Below, piece after piece: positions 1-11,339 of a stretch of 64,000 nt of DNA (the stretch's first letter is position 1; every line of letters starts with the position of its first letter). The DNA is from Liopterus haemorrhoidalis. Its lineage: Eukaryota; Arthropoda; Insecta; Coleoptera; Dytiscidae. A program made the translations under genes and the position numbers. The notes below the pieces were generated by a model. It was not told the origin of the DNA. It searched no databases and worked only from the letters and a program-made list of their open reading frames with translations. Location of the stretch: assembly GCA_963971575.1 (NCBI GenBank), contig OZ020615.1, forward strand, positions 61,017,379 through 61,081,378, written 5' to 3'.

Positions 1-1
1 G

Positions 2-805
2 AAGAAAGTAAGAATTAAGAAAGTAAGAAAGAAAGTAAGTATATTAACGAAAATATAAAATGCGTGGACAGCGATTATCATTACATCAAGAAGCTGTTGA
101 AGCCTTCGAAAATCATGTTTTTGAGATACCAACTTCAGAGTGGATTTTTTTTTTTCGAGAATTGATTTGAAAGCATGCAAAAGTATATAAATCTTAAAGG
201 CGAATATTTTGAAAAGCAACAAAGTTTGTTCAAAAAAAAAAATCTTTCTTATTTTTAGTAAAAACTTAAAAAGTAGCCCTTGTATTAAATAAGTATACTA
301 GCGTCGGCGAATCAACGCAGTTACGTCACACGACGTAACAAACGACTGTATTGTCTGGAACAATGCAATTGTTTGTTTTCTGAAATGTGTAAAAAATACG
401 TAAAAGTTGGCAAAGATAACGCAGTTTTTTAAGGTTTTAACACATTTTCATAAATTTTGAAATTTTTTCTGACTATAAAATTGCCTTCAGTTAAAAATGC
501 TATTAATTGAAAAGAAAGTAAGAATTAAGAAAGTAAGAAAGAAAGTAAGTATATTAACGAAAATATAAAGTAAAATGCGTGGACAGCGATTTTCATCACC
601 TCAAGATGCTGTTGAAGCCTTCGAAAACAATGTTTTTGAGAAACCAACTTCAGAGTGGATTTTTTTTTTTCGAGAATTTGTTTGAACGCATGCAAAAGTA
701 TATAAATCTTAAAGGCGAATATTTTGAAAAGCAACAAAGTTTGTTCAAAAAAAAAATCTTTCTTATTTTTAGTGAGAACTTAAGAGGTAGCCCTTGTGTT
801 AAATA
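2..805 (+). mobile_element. Tandemly duplicated 3' end of a mariner transposon
   Basis: Two copies of one block start at about 2 and 512 (period about 510 bp). Each holds the C-terminal end of a mariner transposase. In the second copy it reads from an ATG at 574 (MRGQRFSSPQDAVEAF), then shifts frame into a tail containing NLKGEYFEK. Each is followed by GGTAGCCCTTG-like sequence resembling the terminal repeat of the fuller mariner at 22540-23804, so they are the same family. Frameshifts and stops make both copies dead. The window begins inside or at the edge of the first copy. Confidence 0.75.
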
Positions 806-807
806 AG

Positions 808-1139
808 TATACTAGCATCGGCGAATCAACGCAGTTACGTCACACGACGTAACAAACGACTGTATTGTCTGGAACAATGCATTTTATAGAAGAAAATGTT
901 CAATTTCCTACTAAACTTCAGCTGTTACTCTTCAGACCAACGGAACGAATATTAGATATAATTTACAATTTTATAAATAATAATAATATAATAATGTAAA
1001 ATAATAATAAATGACTTTGTAACCTGGTTAATGATCTCAGCAGCCAAAACCAAACAAAATTCAATAATAAAAAAAAAAACAATGCATTTGTTTGTTACGT
1101 CGTGTGACGTAACTGCGTTGATTCGCCGATGCTAGTATA
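808..1139. repeat. Element with 50-bp perfect terminal inverted repeats
   Basis: The left arm (808-857) and right arm (1090-1139) are reverse complements over about 50 bp, without a mismatch by eye, and include GTTACGTCACACGACGTAAC, itself a near-palindrome. The left arm is also part of the tandem block, with one copy at about 298-347. The interior is AT-rich and noncoding. A MITE of unknown superfamily is likely. Confidence 0.65.
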
Positions 1140-1414
1140 TATGATTTTTTCAATACTTGGGGGCGTCAGGACCCAAGGAGGTGATCCTAGGATCCTGAAG
1201 GATCACCCCCGTATGTGCGCGCCTGATTGCGTATAACGAGTATTCTGCTACTTTTCTTATAAACTTCAAAATTTTCTTTAGAAGATGCTTTTAAAATAAA
1301 TGATTCATACTGTAAATCGCATTACTCTAAAATTATTATGCACACTTCTGGAGTCAAATTTGATTTATTTAATCCCAGTCTATGTTAATCCAGCTAAAGT
1401 TAACCACATAATAA

Positions 1415-1610
1415 TGTTGCGGTTGGCCCCCGGGGTGCGGCAATTCTTGTCTACAGCCGCCAGACTGGGTGCCCGGTGGCCAGGCGAGGCTCGGGTCCAT
1501 AGACAGGCTGGTGCAGGACTAGACGTCTGCCGGGCCAGCCATAAATCAACCCCAGCTTCACTACTCAGTAGCCACACTGCCCAGTCTCACCACATCGCTA
1601 AATACTTATA
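1415..1610. other. GC-rich island, origin unknown
   Basis: Visibly GC-rich sequence (CCCCCGGGGTGCGG, GCCCGGTGGCCAGGCGAGGC) in AT-rich surroundings. Open frames run through it on both strands, but neither translation resembles a family I know. No inverted ends or flanking duplication were found. Confidence 0.4.
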
Positions 1611-1929
1611 TTGTTCAGGCTGTTAAACTGACTTTAGATCATTATTACTTATAACTAAGTTAGAGAATTGCTATTAACAATAGATAATATAGATTCTCAA
1701 AACTTAATCAAAAGTTCTTAGCATTATTATATTTGTACAAGAGTGGGGTTACCAGATCATGTGACACAAAAATTAATGTGAATTTTTACACATTTCAGGG
1801 TTTTGTAGATATTTAATATGTGTAAGAAACCTACAGATTGCTGTATCTCTAGTACAATATATATTCTATAATCACATCAAAATCTACAGTTTTTTTAAAT
1901 TTAAATAATTTGTAAAAATTCACAATAAA

Positions 1930-2394
1930 TGGTTGGTGTATATACAGAGCAAGAATAAGGAATAGGAAATAAGAATAGTACACAAGATGTTAAAACATGG
2001 CTGCGCCGTATATCGGTTTATGTAGGAATGGAATTTAACTTAAACATAAGAATAGTTGGTAACATTCAACATTTTATTCTTATTTCAAGAATAAGACTCC
2101 ATAAGCCTGCGCACAGTAATCAAAATGTCTGCCGTAATAAAGTTTGTTCAACAGATGTTTTTCAGTTGTGATCAGAGGGTTGTAAACAACAATAAAATGT
2201 TTTTATTATTTTTATTTATTCTTCTTGTAAGTTTTAAGAACCTGTCAAGTGACAAACGTTAAACACAGGCCAACGCAAATACGCAGGCGCAGCGACGAAA
2301 TGTTATGTCCTATATAAACGGTTTAATATTTTTTATTCTTGTGTACTATTGTTATTTCCTATTCCTTATTCTTGTTCCGTATATAAATCAACCA
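1930..2394. mobile_element. MITE, family A copy 1
   Basis: The long imperfect terminal inverted repeats start TGGTTGGTGTATATAC and end GTATATAAATCAACCA, and run into AGAATAAGGAATAGGAAATA. The interior includes GGCTGCGCCGTATATCGG. A second copy in opposite orientation lies at 42215-42727. That copy is flanked by TTA, which suggests PIF/Harbinger type. Noncoding. Confidence 0.75.
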
Positions 2395-2689
2395 AAAATT
2401 TAACATAAAAAATCCCAGTAATTTTATCTGCAATTTTATTTGTAACTAATTATTGATTAAATTAATCAGAAATATATTGATAAATGCATTATTATTATTA
2501 TTATTTTTTTTTTCAATTTCAGTAACTAAAATTTTTCACTATTAATGATGAATAATTTGGATTTCTCACATGAACGCTACGCAACTTGCATTACATAACG
2601 TAACGTAGCTCGCGGAAAACATTTAGTTCAAATCTCAGCTATTACATTTTTTTTAATTATATTTTTAATTTCAAAAGAAGACTAGTATA

Positions 2690-3150
2690 AAAAATGTGAT
2701 ACCTTCCAAAATTATAATCTGGTCAAAAATTCCTCTTGTATTGTTCGGGTTCATATTAATGTACATTACGTATAATTTTTTCAAATTTTGAAGCCTCCCC
2801 CGCCCCCCTTCAGTGTAATTGGGTGTGGGAAAGAGTTTTTTAGCAGAATTTTACAAAAATCGTGCTACAATGAAGAAATTTATAAAAAATCTTTTCATTT
2901 TTTAATCTACTTCTTAAGAACTTTCTTTTTATATCGAATCTATTACGGACTTTCTTATGAAAAAAAATTGTGAAAAAAAAAATATTTTTTTTTTCAACGA
3001 CACAAATATTAAATCTGATCAAAAATTCATATTGAACTATTCCGGTTTTCATCAACGTGCGTTATTGAAAAAAAATTCAGTTTTTATGTCACCCCCTCTG
3101 GTAATTAGGGCGGTTTTTTTTGCTGGTTTGTTCACATATTAAAAACTTTA
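2690..3150 (+). repeat. Degenerate copy of hairpin-ended repeat family (family H2)
   Basis: Contains diagnostic phrases of the family seen at 50160, 53130 and 55378: a block like TCTGATCAAAAATTCATATT, then TTCCGGTTTTCATCAACGTG. No GTCT tract or clean end is visible. Small open frames here are by-products. Confidence 0.5.
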
Positions 3151-4170
3151 TTTGCTACCCCAATAAAAAAAAAATCAATCGCGAATTTCAATGTGGATCA
3201 AAGAAAACCGTCTCAATGCTCAAAGTGTGGACGTGCCAATTGTGCTAAGCAACTTATAAATACGAATTGGGTTTACAAAACGTATTTCACGTGTCAAACG
3301 GGTCTGATAACAGACTGATGCGCTCTACCCTGTGCTGACATTGTGGACTTCTCTGCCAACTGGTAAAGATACCTGGCCTTGCCAATTGACATAGTGTAGA
3401 CTCAGCTTTAAGTGATATGCCTCTCACAAGAAACGCACCAAAGATACAGGGGACTACTTGAAAAGTATAGTCAAATCATTTGATAAATGATTATAATGAT
3501 GTACTATCAAAAGCAACACGAAGAAAAAGAAGTGAAACTTTTGCTTTTATTTCTCCAGACCTCGAAGTTCCGCGGAGCACAATTTGAAAAACGCAGTAGT
3601 ATAATATAAAACGTTTCTATTTCTGTAAAAGTATCAACATGAGGTGCATTAGCCTATAACCTCAGTAATAATACACCACATGCTTAATTCATCGTCGATC
3701 AAATGGTCAAATGAAACCACAATAAAACAATGACAGTTTAAACCATCTAACCACCGTGCGTCATTTGAACAAGGGTGCCGAGTGACGCATCTCAATTCCG
3801 TCTGCCCCCCTTTCCCCCACTGTACTAACCGTGGGGCCATGTTGAATGATATATGGCGCCTGTTAGTAGATCGACGCGGCGGCCATCACTCAAACACGGC
3901 GCTGTCGTCGAGACGCGCATGAAATAACACCGTCCTTGTCTGGAGCATTGGAAAGATCACGGTGGACGTTAGATCGAGATTACTGTTGACAGAAACAACA
4001 GATTTATTAATTTTACCTATAAGTGTGCTTTGGTTTCATGTTTCATGTTTTGACATGATTTTTTATTGTTTTTTTATAGGTATCTATCTTATTTTAAGAT
4101 TATCGTTGTATACAGTCCTTGCCATATTATTAAACGCGATTTAATGCATTGTAATAAGGTGACCATACGT
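3151..4170. other. Unassigned intergenic sequence
   Basis: No gene or recognised element. A GC-richer patch at about 3850-3960 carries GCGGCGGCCATCACTC, which contains the GCCAT core bound by YY1/Pho. A 63-codon minus-strand frame at 3649-3840 has no family resemblance. Confidence 0.4.
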
Positions 4171-4680
4171 CCCGAATTGGTCGAGACTAAAGTCACTGGA
4201 TTATACAAAGTACCGCAAGCCTTTGAAGAAGCCGACAGACCCCAGGGTTTGATTGGCAACATTGCTTCCCCTATTAAGCAAACTAAAGCAGCAATTTTTA
4301 CGTTCTTAAGTTTACGTCTGCGCTGTCACATCTCCCTCTCTCGCTCTCATTTAATAACCTTCTTTGTCAGCGGTTTGAATATTTAAGGTTAAGTTTAATT
4401 TAAATTTATATATTATATCCATTTTATTTAATAAAAATTAAAAAAATAATTGATATTGTACCACAATTTTGTTATAGTGCATATTTGATTAAAAAAATCA
4501 TGATTACAATGTTTAAAATAAAAACTAGTTTCTTATTTTTGTAATGTTGGAATCACTGAACATAATTTGTGTTGGCGACATTTTTAACCCCAGCATGGCC
4601 GCCGTTGCGGTACTTTGTATAATCCAGTGACTTTAGTCGAGACAGTCTCGAATTTCCACCTTGCGTCCCGAATTTTTTCT
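4171..4680. repeat. Foldback repeat with ~38-bp inverted arms
   Basis: The arm at about 4180-4218 (GTCGAGACTAAAGTCACTGG onward to GTACCGCAA) returns as its reverse complement at about 4602-4640. CGTCCCGAATT lies outside both arms, in direct orientation. A nonautonomous DNA transposon is likely; its ends are uncertain. Confidence 0.6.
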
Positions 4681-5519
4681 GGTTATAAAAAAATTTCGAG
4701 GAACCCTTTAGGACATTTGAGGTTTCGCATTGCTTATCATTTTGTTTGTAAAATAGACTGCGACCCAAATGGGTTGATTGTAATTTTATTATTTGTTGAT
4801 AAAAAAAATGTGATTGTTAATTCAAGTATCAAAAACTTTCATTTAATATCCGTCAAAATTCTACACTTTTTTTTCTTCGATAAATACCTACATATTTTAT
4901 ATTTTTCGCGGGATAAATTTTTGAAGTCTCAATATTTTTCGCACATGTGTTCAATTCTCTAAATCTCATAACATTTTTTTTACTCATGATGAAAAAAATT
5001 ATAATTGAGATGTATGGTACATTTTATGTCGTAAGAATATTCATGCTACAGTAAATACGTACAGAGAACGGTGCCCTGCCAGAGAAGTTTTTGACTTGCA
5101 TTATTTTCGAAAAATGGAACTAAGACTCGATTTAACAAATATTTCTTAAACCCCTATTTAATAATTCATCACAAAAGGTAAACCTGAATTTTCCCCCCAC
5201 TTCTTTTATACAAAAGAACACCCTTAGGTGATGGGACTTACCCAGTTCTCTCCTATCATTGATTTCGATCGATATATTTTTTTTCTTCTTATCATTATAT
5301 TAATTTGAAATGCAATTGTAACAAAGGCATATACCGGACAGACGTCCTTGTATTCTTGATTTTAATACAATAACAAATTTATGAAAACAATATCGTTATC
5401 TAAAAACAGGTTTTTAAGCGACTTTTTGTTTTTATCTAGGAGTAACATTTTGAAACAAAACAATAGTTGATATCGCTCTAGGCAGAAAACAACTAATCTT
5501 CAAACTTGATTCGAGTCCG
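4681..5519. other. Unassigned AT-rich sequence
   Basis: Nothing supported here. The same applies to 5606-5925 on the far side of the SINE fragment. Confidence 0.4.
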
Positions 5520-5605
5520 TCAACGAACATGGTGTTGGGTCAGGAATCGAACCTGCTTCCACCAATCAGTGTTATCACTGACGCTAAAGTAAAAGTCACA
5601 TGCGC
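5520..5605 (-). mobile_element. tRNA-like SINE fragment
   Basis: Read on the minus strand there is an A-box-like TTAGCGTCAGTGATAACAC followed by a B-box-like GGTTCGATTCC, the order and rough spacing of a tRNA gene. Acceptor-stem pairing and a clear anticodon arm are lacking, so it is a tRNA-derived SINE head rather than a tRNA gene. Confidence 0.5.
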
Positions 5606-5925
5606 TTAAGAATATTAGTAAAAGTTGTTTTTTATAGTTTTAAGCCGTTCAAACTATTCTAAATATTCCGGCTATAAATCCTTCAAATAATATTTTGCAC
5701 TAGAAGCAAATATAATAATACAAACTCAAAGTACAAAAAAATGCACATTCCTTGATTATAGTCAATGCCATAACCCGTTAGAGCCCCAGGCAATAGAAAA
5801 TAGTTAAGGGTTTTCTCCATTTATCGAGGGTTTAGTATATATATTTAATTTCTCGAGAATTCTCTAAGCACCTCCAAACAAATAGAAAATATGATTTTAC
5901 AGAAAAAAAAACATTTCAAGTTATA

Positions 5926-6799
5926 CGAGGTAAATTAAGTAACCGGATTGATTTTAAAATTTTTTTTTATTCGAATAGAAAAACAATTCAGTATTGTTTC
6001 CCTCAAAATAACTTCCTTGGGAAGCCATACAGCGCTGGAAACGGTTCTTCAAATCCTCATAGCAGTGCTGGAACTAGGAGACTGGAATAGTTTTCAGCTG
6101 GTCAGTTATGGATGTTTGAATGTTTTCGAGTGTCCTAAAATGACGTCCCTTAAGGTAATTTTTCAATCTTGAGACGAGGAAAAAGTCACAAGTACTCGTC
6201 AGGCGAATAAGCAGGATCCACAGGAATGTTTTTACTGACCAAAAACTCGTTTATTGAAATTGCCGTGTAACAAGGCGCATTGTCTCATCCCCAATTCTTT
6301 GGTTAAAATCTGATGAACGGTAGTGTGAGTCAAATTCAACTCTTCCCCAATCATTCTGACTGTCAACCGACGATCTGAAATATATATTAGTAATATTTAT
6401 AGTAATATTTCATAAGATGAAGACCTTCCGCTGCGTGATTTATCTGCAATCAACTCTCTTCCTTCTAAAAATGCCTTAAACCACCAAAAAAACTGGGTTC
6501 CTGACAAAACACAGTCTCCGTAGGCCTGCTGAAGTTTTGCAAAAGTTTCCGTTGCACTGTGCCCAAGTCTGGAGCAAAACCTGATAGTACACCGTTGCTC
6601 GAAATGAATGTCACTCATTTTTAGAACGCACTAGAAAAAACTGTTTCACGAAAAAAATCGCTACGGACAACAAAATTACTCTAGCGAGTTCAAACTCGTA
6701 CTGAAGGCGTACATGTTCACCTGCCGCCCCTCCAAGTCCCGCGTCCCAAATGTTGCCAGATAAAATGCTATGTTGCTAGTCCGATTACTTAATTTACAC
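5926..6799 (-). mobile_element. Internally deleted mariner transposon
   Basis: The TIRs begin CGAGGTAAATTAAGTAACCG (left, preceded by TA) and end CGATTACTTAATTTAC (right). On the minus strand the N-terminal frame (6618 down to 6397, starting MSDIHFEQRCTIRFC) has the first helix-turn-helix pattern ATETFAKLQQAYG. A second block reads LTHTTVHQILTKELG, the second HTH of mariner. It fuses abruptly to C-terminal sequence (LKGRHFRTLENIQ ... RCMASQGSYFEG). The catalytic DDE/D core is missing. A sister copy lies at 54757. Confidence 0.85.
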
Positions 6800-7084
6800 A
6801 AGTCGAATCAACATTTATTTACCTGTATTTCTGTAACCTGTATTTTTTCGAAAATCATAGATCTTTTACCCGTCAAAATTCTAATTTTGTCTCGCTTTGT
6901 TTCCTCTAATACGATATATCCTGGTGTTTGTCTGGCTAAATCTAGCGTCCATTTCAGGTATTACTCCTGTAATCTTTCTATTTTTTTCCTATTCCAGCTA
7001 AAAACTTAATAAAGAATTCATAAAAAAAATTAAATTGTTTTATTTGATTTTTATTATTTATATATTTAAGCAATTAAATAACAG

Positions 7085-7672
7085 GTGCCGTATTTTTCGG
7101 ACCATAAGACGCACCTTTTTACATAGAAAAATAGGCTTAAAATTGTGGTGCTTTTGAGTCTTATGGTCCGAAGGTATGGACGATTATACGAGGTAAATTA
7201 CAACCCTTGGATATGTCTATAAATAATATATATATGCGGGAAGAATGGAACAAGTGGATAACAAAGCCAAATCACGATGTTACAACAAGACGCATGGAAC
7301 GGACAATTTCAAAAGTATGTATCTGGGCAAAAAATTCTTGGGAAGCTGTAAATGAAGAGACGATTATAAAATCTTTTAAGAAATGCGGTATAAGCAACGA
7401 ATTGGATGAAGCCGAAGATGGATTAATTTTTGAAGAGACTGATAATAGTTCAGACGAAAATAATACGAACAGTGACATTAATATACTAAAGACTGATATT
7501 ATAAAGAGTTAAGATAAACAGAATGTTGCTGGTACAAGTTATCGTAATAAATAAAAATTAAGATTTTGTAAATATATTTTTATATAATATATATTTTTAT
7601 CCTAAAAAATGACTCATAAAATTGGGGTGCGTCTTATGGTCCGGTGCGTCTTATGGTCCGAAAAATACGGTA
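7085..7672 (+). mobile_element. pogo/Tigger-like DNA transposon, mostly deleted
   Basis: The left end carries CCGTATTTTTCGGACCATAA and the right end its reverse complement, ending TCCGAAAAATACGGTA. A subterminal repeat of the motif lies inside each end. The interior carries the C-terminal part of a pogo-type transposase. The DDE core is absent, so it cannot move on its own. Confidence 0.75.
7207..7512 (+). pseudogene. C-terminal fragment of a pogo-like (CENP-B related) transposase
   Basis: A 101-codon open frame with the pattern W.KW followed by SWEAVNEETIIKSFKKCGIS and an acidic tail. The phrase W....I..E.I..SFKKCGIS.ALDG is characteristic of the C-terminus of pogo/Tigger DDE transposases. 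It starts near the left TIR with no N-terminal CENP-B helix-turn-helix or catalytic residues, so it is a deletion remnant. The frame is undamaged, which suggests a fairly young copy. Confidence 0.7.
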
Positions 7673-7929
7673 TTTAATACAGTTCTTCTGTTTTTATTTT
7701 TTTGTAAAAATTCAAGGAAAAAATTAAAATATGTTCATTTTATGAGCCTATGAGTTATTTTGAAACAAAATCTGGGATAAATCATTCAAATACTTTTATA
7801 ACGTAAATATCGTAAAGAAAATAACTGTATATAGCTTTTAGCTTTCAAACGCATAATATTAATATCTGAAAGCATCATCACCTCCAGTATCATAAAGCAA
7901 TACGCTATCAGAAATCACAATCAATTTCT

Positions 7930-8150
7930 CAATACATGCTGTAAGTCCGGGAGATGTAGAGATGAAGTGTTTGCGTTCTCGAAGTATTATCAGCCATCAA
8001 TGTATCCTCCGCACCCGGAGCCCTCCAACTCCGGGCGCCTCAGCTCGCTCCTGTATCCTGAGGGATAACATCTCGCGACGGGAGAGCGGACTGCTGGTTA
8101 CGGGAGACCGCGGTCCGGGAAACGGAGGAAACTCAGGAAATGAAAATAGC
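7930..8150. other. GC-rich structured island
   Basis: GC-rich sequence with short stems: CCCGGAG pairing CTCCGGG at about 8013-8036, and CCTCAG pairing CTGAGG shortly after. The 70-codon plus-strand frame across it (7962-8174) has no family resemblance. No terminal repeats were seen. It may be a regulatory or RNA-forming element, or a fragment of unknown origin. Confidence 0.35.
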
Positions 8151-8344
8151 GTCAGTTCTCTGTGTTTAATTTAGATAAAACACATGTCTCTGAAAATCAT
8201 GGAATATGCATCGTAGATTTAGGTGTAAGGAATCACTACATGAATAGAATCTTTAAAAAACTCTACCGAAATTGTTCATAAAATGAATAACATAAATTCA
8301 AGTATTGGATGAAATATTAAGTCATTATAATAAAGTTTTTAAGG

Positions 8345-8730
8345 AAAATTGAAGGTAAAATTGGACAGAAAACTAGAATACTAGGCACAAAACCAATAGA
8401 ATCTATAATAGAAGAAAGACAGCTAAGATGGCTGGGACATATACACAGAATGAGTGAAAACAAAATAGTAAAAAGAGTTTTTGAAGCAAGAACAGTGATG
8501 AAAGTTAGACCAGGAAGACCGAGAAAAACCTGGCACCAAGAAACAAAAGAAGCTGCAACGAAGAGAAAGTGGGAGGAGATAAGAAAATATACAAAGAACA
8601 GAACACGATGGAAAGAAGTATGGAGAACAACACCAGAAAATAAGTAACTCGACTATAGCCTTACACCGCAAAGTAGAAATACTTCAGGATTAAGTAAGTT
8701 AGTATAATAAAGAAGCTTCTTCTTCTTCCT
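8345..8730 (+). mobile_element. 3' end of an RTE-like non-LTR retrotransposon
   Basis: The frame from about 8358 to 8646 reads RQLRWLGHIHRMSENKIVKR and then PGRPRKTW. This is the conserved C-terminal region of RTE/BovB-type reverse transcriptase proteins (RWLGH..RM...R..K......GRP...W). It ends in TAA and is followed by a tail with TTACACCGCAAAGTAGAAAT. 5'-truncated, as usual for LINEs. Confidence 0.8.
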
Positions 8731-9487
8731 GTGCTATTATACTGGATGTTGGCTATCATTTAGTTTATTTTGAGTTTTAATAAAGCTGCACGGTACAGTT
8801 TAATTGCTCATTTTCGAAACCAGTCTTGAAGAATTTTCAACAAAAATGTTTTTCTTTTTTTAAATTAATTTATTGGCCTTGGGTCTGACCACCACATAGC
8901 CACCTATCGCCTAGTTGGTTTTCTTCTTCCAGGTTCTTTTTTACCTTTTATCTTTCATTGAATGATGTAACAGTATGTTTAGTATTTCCAAAATGAAATG
9001 GCCACTCACACTTACTGATTCCAATAATAACTGACAGTATAACCATTATACCTGCTGAGTTTAAAAATCGTTTTGTTTTAAAGTCTTTATAGTCTATATT
9101 AAATACTTCAAATTTGCACAAACAAAAATCTTCTTCTTTTGAACTTGTTAATTTATGGTAATTTAAAATTATTAAAATATTAATCATTATAACTATTATC
9201 ATTGTTTATATCACTATCAGAGTTTGTGTCATCTATTCAATTTAAATTTAAAATTCCCTTAATACCTCTTATATTCTGTTTACAGCAACGAGTCTTAAGA
9301 TTACTGCCATAAATCCATTACGGCTTTGTGAAGCTTCTTAACAAGAGTGGCTATTTAATTTTGGAAATATTATATATAGGACGTCAAATCTTGTGACAAG
9401 CAATTGAGCATATTTTTTTAATGGTTAACATAATTACTAATTATTTGTCCAGCTATCTAAGGATTTCCTAGTTTTTTTGTTACTTAT
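8731..9487. other. Unassigned AT-rich sequence
   Basis: No gene, RNA or element recognised. Confidence 0.4.
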
Positions 9488-9690
9488 TTTACATCGGCCT
9501 ATTTCTGCAAGGAGGCTAATTCCCGATGGCACGGGGTAAGCTCCTACACCTGGATGAGGGGTGAATGATTGTAAAACTGGGAGTATTGTTAACATATTAT
9601 TCTCGCGCGAATAATATCACCAACAGGTACTGTTTTTACCAGTCAGAATTGCGTGATTTAACAAGCTAGGCCACACCGTTGGCTTTCCTA
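9488..9690 (-). mobile_element. tRNA-derived SINE (family S1)
   Basis: Same family as 10660-10899 and 16376-16622. The body carries ACATCGGCCTATTTCTGCAA and CTCCTACACCTGGATGAGGG; the tRNA-like head is on the right. The B box is degraded in this copy. Minus orientation. Confidence 0.65.
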
Positions 9691-10240
9691 GTTTATAGTT
9701 TTATCAACCTGTGATATTTTTGGGATTAGTTCCCCCAACAGAAAAAAGAAACACAGAACAGAAAAGAACAACATAACCAAAAAAAGAACGTGGCCATATA
9801 TACTGGCCCCCTTCAACTCGTTTTGGGGCCCTATTTCTCTTTGGCCCTTAGGCCTTACTTAATCTCGCTTAGTGATAATTACGTCACTGATTTTTCCGTA
9901 TACCCATTTTTCCCAGACTTGTCTGGTAGTGTCCATGTTTCCATTCCGTAGATCAAAACTGGAATTTTGTAAGAAATGTTGCTAGGAAGTAACATCAGCT
10001 TATTTACTTTTAACTGAGAAACATAATGTGCTTTTTTGGGACCAAAATTCAAAAATAATTTATTCTGTAATTCTTTTACTATTTGTTTTAATATGAACTA
10101 TAACTTTTAGGATTTAGGTAACCAAAAAACCCTTCTACTGTTACCCATGTGTAATTCTATCTTCATTAGAACTATATAATTCTATGTGAATTAGTTTTTC
10201 ACTGTTACGAAAACTTATCAATAATAATTCTACCACTTAT
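9691..10240. other. Unassigned sequence
   Basis: Includes CTGGTAGTGTCCATGTTTCC, which may be retroelement debris, but nothing firm. Confidence 0.3.
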
Positions 10241-10242
10241 TG

Positions 10243-10460
10243 TTATATTCTAGAAAATTTGATTATTCTGGTTGAAACTAATCTTATAATTCTAATTAAC
10301 AAGGTTTCAGGTAGTGGCAACTGGAGCCATGGGTTGATCCACTCTAATCCGATTATCATTAGGAGGGTAACTGGTGCAAATCTCTTCTTGGAATAACTGT
10401 AACAAATTTGGACAGTTCTCAATTGGCATAGTTGGGAAAAACCCAAAATTTTATTGATAC
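10243..10460. repeat. Interspersed repeat R1, copy 1
   Basis: Shares TAATCCGATTATCATTAGGA and AGTTGGGAAAAACCCAAAAT with 21440-21610, and AAAAACCCA with a weaker copy at about 12840-13020. Unclassified; noncoding. Confidence 0.5.
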
Positions 10461-10659
10461 TGAAATTATAAATTAGTAAACCAAAACATTGGATTTAGAT
10501 CTCATTAAATCATTTGTCGGCAAAGAAAGTAAATCACTACAATAGAAAATAAATTTTACCGACATATTTTTTGTCATTCACTTAATTCATATGATACAAT
10601 GATATTTTACTAGAAATATTTTATACTTTTTATCGCAGTTTTAATAGGTCTTCTTACTA

Positions 10660-10899
10660 AACTAAAAATAATAAGTGAGATACGCAGTTCTGACTGGTCA
10701 AAACAGTCTGAATTGTGAGCTTGCTGGTTCAATTCCCCTTTGATGATATTATTCGGGCGAGAGTAATATATCAACATTACTTCCATTTTCACAATCATTC
10801 ACCCCTTATCCATGTGTAGGAGCTCATCCCCAGGAATCGGCGATTACCCTCGTTGCAGAAATAGGCGTATGTAAAATAAATAAAAATAAAAAAAAAAAG
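10660..10899 (+). mobile_element. tRNA-derived SINE (family S1), plus orientation
   Basis: The head contains AGTCTGAATTGTGAGCTTGC followed by a B box (GGTTCAATTCC). The body has CAATCATTCACCCCTTATCC, ending in an A-rich tail (GTAAAATAAATAAAAATAAA and poly-A). Head-to-tail order and the A tail identify a Pol III SINE. Confidence 0.75.
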
Positions 10900-11029
10900 T
10901 GAAATACTTCAATATTCATCCAGTCGAAAAAGTATAGAGAACAAAAAAGTTTTGTCTTCTTATTATAAATAATTTTTGTAATAGACATTTTTCTGTTAAG
11001 CAAATAATAACGGAGATATTTAAAATTTT

Positions 11030-11120
11030 TAATAAACAGTTTTAACCCCGAAACACCCCTCTAGAATATACATTTTGAGATGCCTTATAGCCTATATTCG
11101 AATCCTAGTTCTCTATCATC
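11030..11120 (+). repeat. Interspersed repeat R2
   Basis: The phrase ATAGCCTATATTCGAATCC recurs as ATAGCCTATGTTCGAATC at about 35310 and 51325. Short dispersed repeat, unclassified. Confidence 0.45.
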
Positions 11121-11339
11121 ACCACATTACTTGAAAATGAAATGAAAAACATCTGAAACGTGAAGAAACCAAATATGATAACGAGAAAAAACAGATAGCC
11201 TTCAATTTTATTAATATAGATGATAGATAAGAAGTATTAGTTTATAAAGCAATAAATAAATAAAATCTTAAAGCAATAAATAAATAAAATACATACACAA
11301 TAAAAGAAACCATTCCCGGACAAACACAAATAAATGAAA

